From assembly GCA_021828475.1 (NCBI GenBank), contig JAJZIY010000031.1, positions 1 to 34,279 of the forward strand: 34,279 nt of DNA, read 5' to 3'. The stretch comes from Actinomycetes bacterium (GTDB taxonomy: Bacteria; Actinomycetota; Acidimicrobiia; Acidimicrobiales; Palsa-688). Shown here in pieces: positions 33,308 through 34,279 of the stretch. Numbering within the stretch: the first letter of the stretch is position 1; each line of letters starts with the position of its first letter. The position numbers and the translations under genes were made by a program. The notes beneath the pieces are model-generated. The model was not told the DNA's origin and made no database searches. It saw only the letters and a program-made list of their open reading frames with translations.

Positions 33308-34189
33308 TCAGCCCGGGACCGTCTGGGTCTCCGCCTTCACCGTAGCCCCCGAGGAGGGGCCCGGCGACGCGCTGGCGTCATCGGCCGGCGCGGGCCCGGT
33401 AGGCCCCGGAGAAGCCGGAGAAAGATGTCGGGAGCCCCGGAACAGCACAGCCGCTGCAATGGCGAAGCCTCCGGCGAAGAGGACCAGGCCCACCACCTGT
33501 ACGGCGACTGCTCCCGGGTGCCCGGGGTAGGCGAGCCAGAGGTGCTCCTCGACGAACCGGTCCAGGCCCCAGAAGCCGGCGGCGACGCTGATCACGAGGC
33601 CAGGGCCCAGGTCACGCCGCTGGGCGTAGCGCTCCACCTGCCAGACGATGAGAAGGACCGCAGCGGTGAGAGCAGCTTGGAACAGCGGCACCGGCAGGCG
33701 GCGGCCGACCTGGCCGGCGTAGTACATACCGAACCACTGGTGGGTCGGGTGGCCCCCGCCGGCGTACATCAACTGTGGACCGAGGAGGCGCCCCAGCGCC
33801 CAGGACGCGAGGAGCACGGGCGCCACCAGGTCGGCGAGCACCAGGGACCGAACCTGCTGGCACTTGTGCCGGGCCATGAGGAAACCGGTCGGTACGCCCA
33901 GCGCCAGGCCTCCGAAGGAAGAGAGGCCGCCGTTCCACACCTCCAGCACCTGCACCGGCTGCGTCACGTAGTAACCGGCGTTCGCGATGACGTGCATGAG
34001 GCGGGCACCCACCAGTGCCGCGACGACCACGTACGCCGCAGTCCTGCCCAGCCACTCGTAAGGAAGGCCGTGCTCTGCCAGCCTCCGGCGCAGGTAGCGG
34101 TAGGCGAAGTAGAAGGTGAGCGCCAGACCCAGGCCGTAGGTGTGGAACACGAGCGGGCCGAGGTGCCACGCCACGGGTATTGGCTTCAT
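33308..34189 (-). CDS. Prolipoprotein diacylglyceryl transferase (Lgt) family protein, divergent
   Basis: This is a 293-aa membrane protein with its ATG at 34189, behind GGAAGG. The architecture is Lgt-like: HTYGLGLALTFYFAYRY at the N-terminus, VGARLMHVIANAGYYVTQP, EVWNGGLSSFGGLALG, then LGRLLGPQLMYAGG and a late DRFVEEHLW, with seven or so helices. Canonical Lgt has FHGG with an essential His where this protein has SFGG, and a GR-x-GNF motif where this one has GRLLGP. It may be a paralogue with altered or lost transferase activity. The C-terminal 40 residues are Pro/Ala/Ser-rich and probably disordered. Whether the genome has a canonical Lgt elsewhere is unknown. Confidence 0.8.
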   Translation of the reverse strand: MKPIPVAWHLGPLVFHTYGLGLALTFYFAYRYLRRRLAEHGLPYEWLGRTAAYVVVAALVGARLMHVIANAGYYVTQPVQVLEVWNGGLSSFGGLALGVPTGFLMARHKCQQVRSLVLADLVAPVLLASWALGRLLGPQLMYAGGGHPTHQWFGMYYAGQVGRRLPVPLFQAALTAAVLLIVWQVERYAQRRDLGPGLVISVAAGFWGLDRFVEEHLWLAYPGHPGAVAVQVVGLVLFAGGFAIAAAVLFRGSRHLSPASPGPTGPAPADDASASPGPSSGATVKAETQTVPG

Positions 34190-34279
34190 TCCATCGACCT
34201 TCCAGACCGCCTGATCGTAACCCTGCGCCCAAACCTATCGGGCTGCTGGCCCGCCGCGGTGCCACCCCCGCGGCCACGA

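Overview
The window is very GC-rich, uses GTG and TTG starts often, and has strong GGAGG-type ribosome binding sites. It contains a DUF222/HNH (13E12-type) gene, a DUF1918 gene and a secreted protein with GYWL...VFAFG repeats. Together these suggest a high-GC actinobacterium, most likely of the Acidimicrobiia type. That placement is inferred from gene content, because no rRNA marker is present. The content also suggests a facultative or microaerophilic lifestyle: a large pyruvate:ferredoxin oxidoreductase, hemerythrin, YwiC-like and several sulfur-relay proteins.

Layout. 1-318: a DsrE2-like sulfur-relay gene (minus strand, running off the left edge) behind a promoter with a CsoR/CstR-type palindrome. 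691-6549: a NagB-like gene diverging from a four-gene hexuronate / Entner-Doudoroff operon (mannitol dehydrogenase-family reductase, altronate dehydratase UxaA, KDPG aldolase, KDG kinase). 6695-13893: one giant secreted repeat protein split by a frameshift at a run of seven G. 13898-16275: 24-bp tandem repeats, small genes (glycine-rich protein, DUF1918, small membrane protein), a hairpin-bearing 60-bp periodic region, and a GDT1/TMEM165 family Mn exporter behind a yybP-ykoY (Mn2+) riboswitch. 16563-21747: YwiC-like membrane protein, a CoA-transferase remnant, a CstR-like repressor divergent from a DUF2892 + glutaredoxin pair, a lone groES, a methyltransferase, and a DUF222/HNH gene behind a LexA-like box. 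22129-28417: an NAD(P)-linked Fe-S flavoprotein, NifJ-type pyruvate:ferredoxin oxidoreductase and a dihydroorotate dehydrogenase-like protein in one operon. 28445-31835: thioredoxin + DUF302 divergent from DsrE, then DUF2249, a SufT/DUF59 protein and hemerythrin-DUF2249. 32043-34189: NYN-domain protein, a membrane cytochrome-b-like protein and a divergent Lgt homologue.

Two regulatory networks can be read across the window. (1) A CstR-type repressor (Cys35 and Cys64, no copper-site His) is encoded at 18039-18308. Three 16-bp operators of the same form, WTACCCNN followed by NGGGGTAT, lie in front of the DsrE2 gene, its own divergent region with DUF2892/glutaredoxin, and the trxA/DUF302-dsrE intergenic region. 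This looks like a local persulfide-homeostasis regulon. (2) A different element, roughly TTNYTCT-N8-CTAGAR, precedes the YwiC-like, DUF2249/SufT and hemerythrin genes at identical internal spacing, and may define a nitric-oxide or low-oxygen Fe-S repair regulon. Both proposals combine visible sequence with inference.
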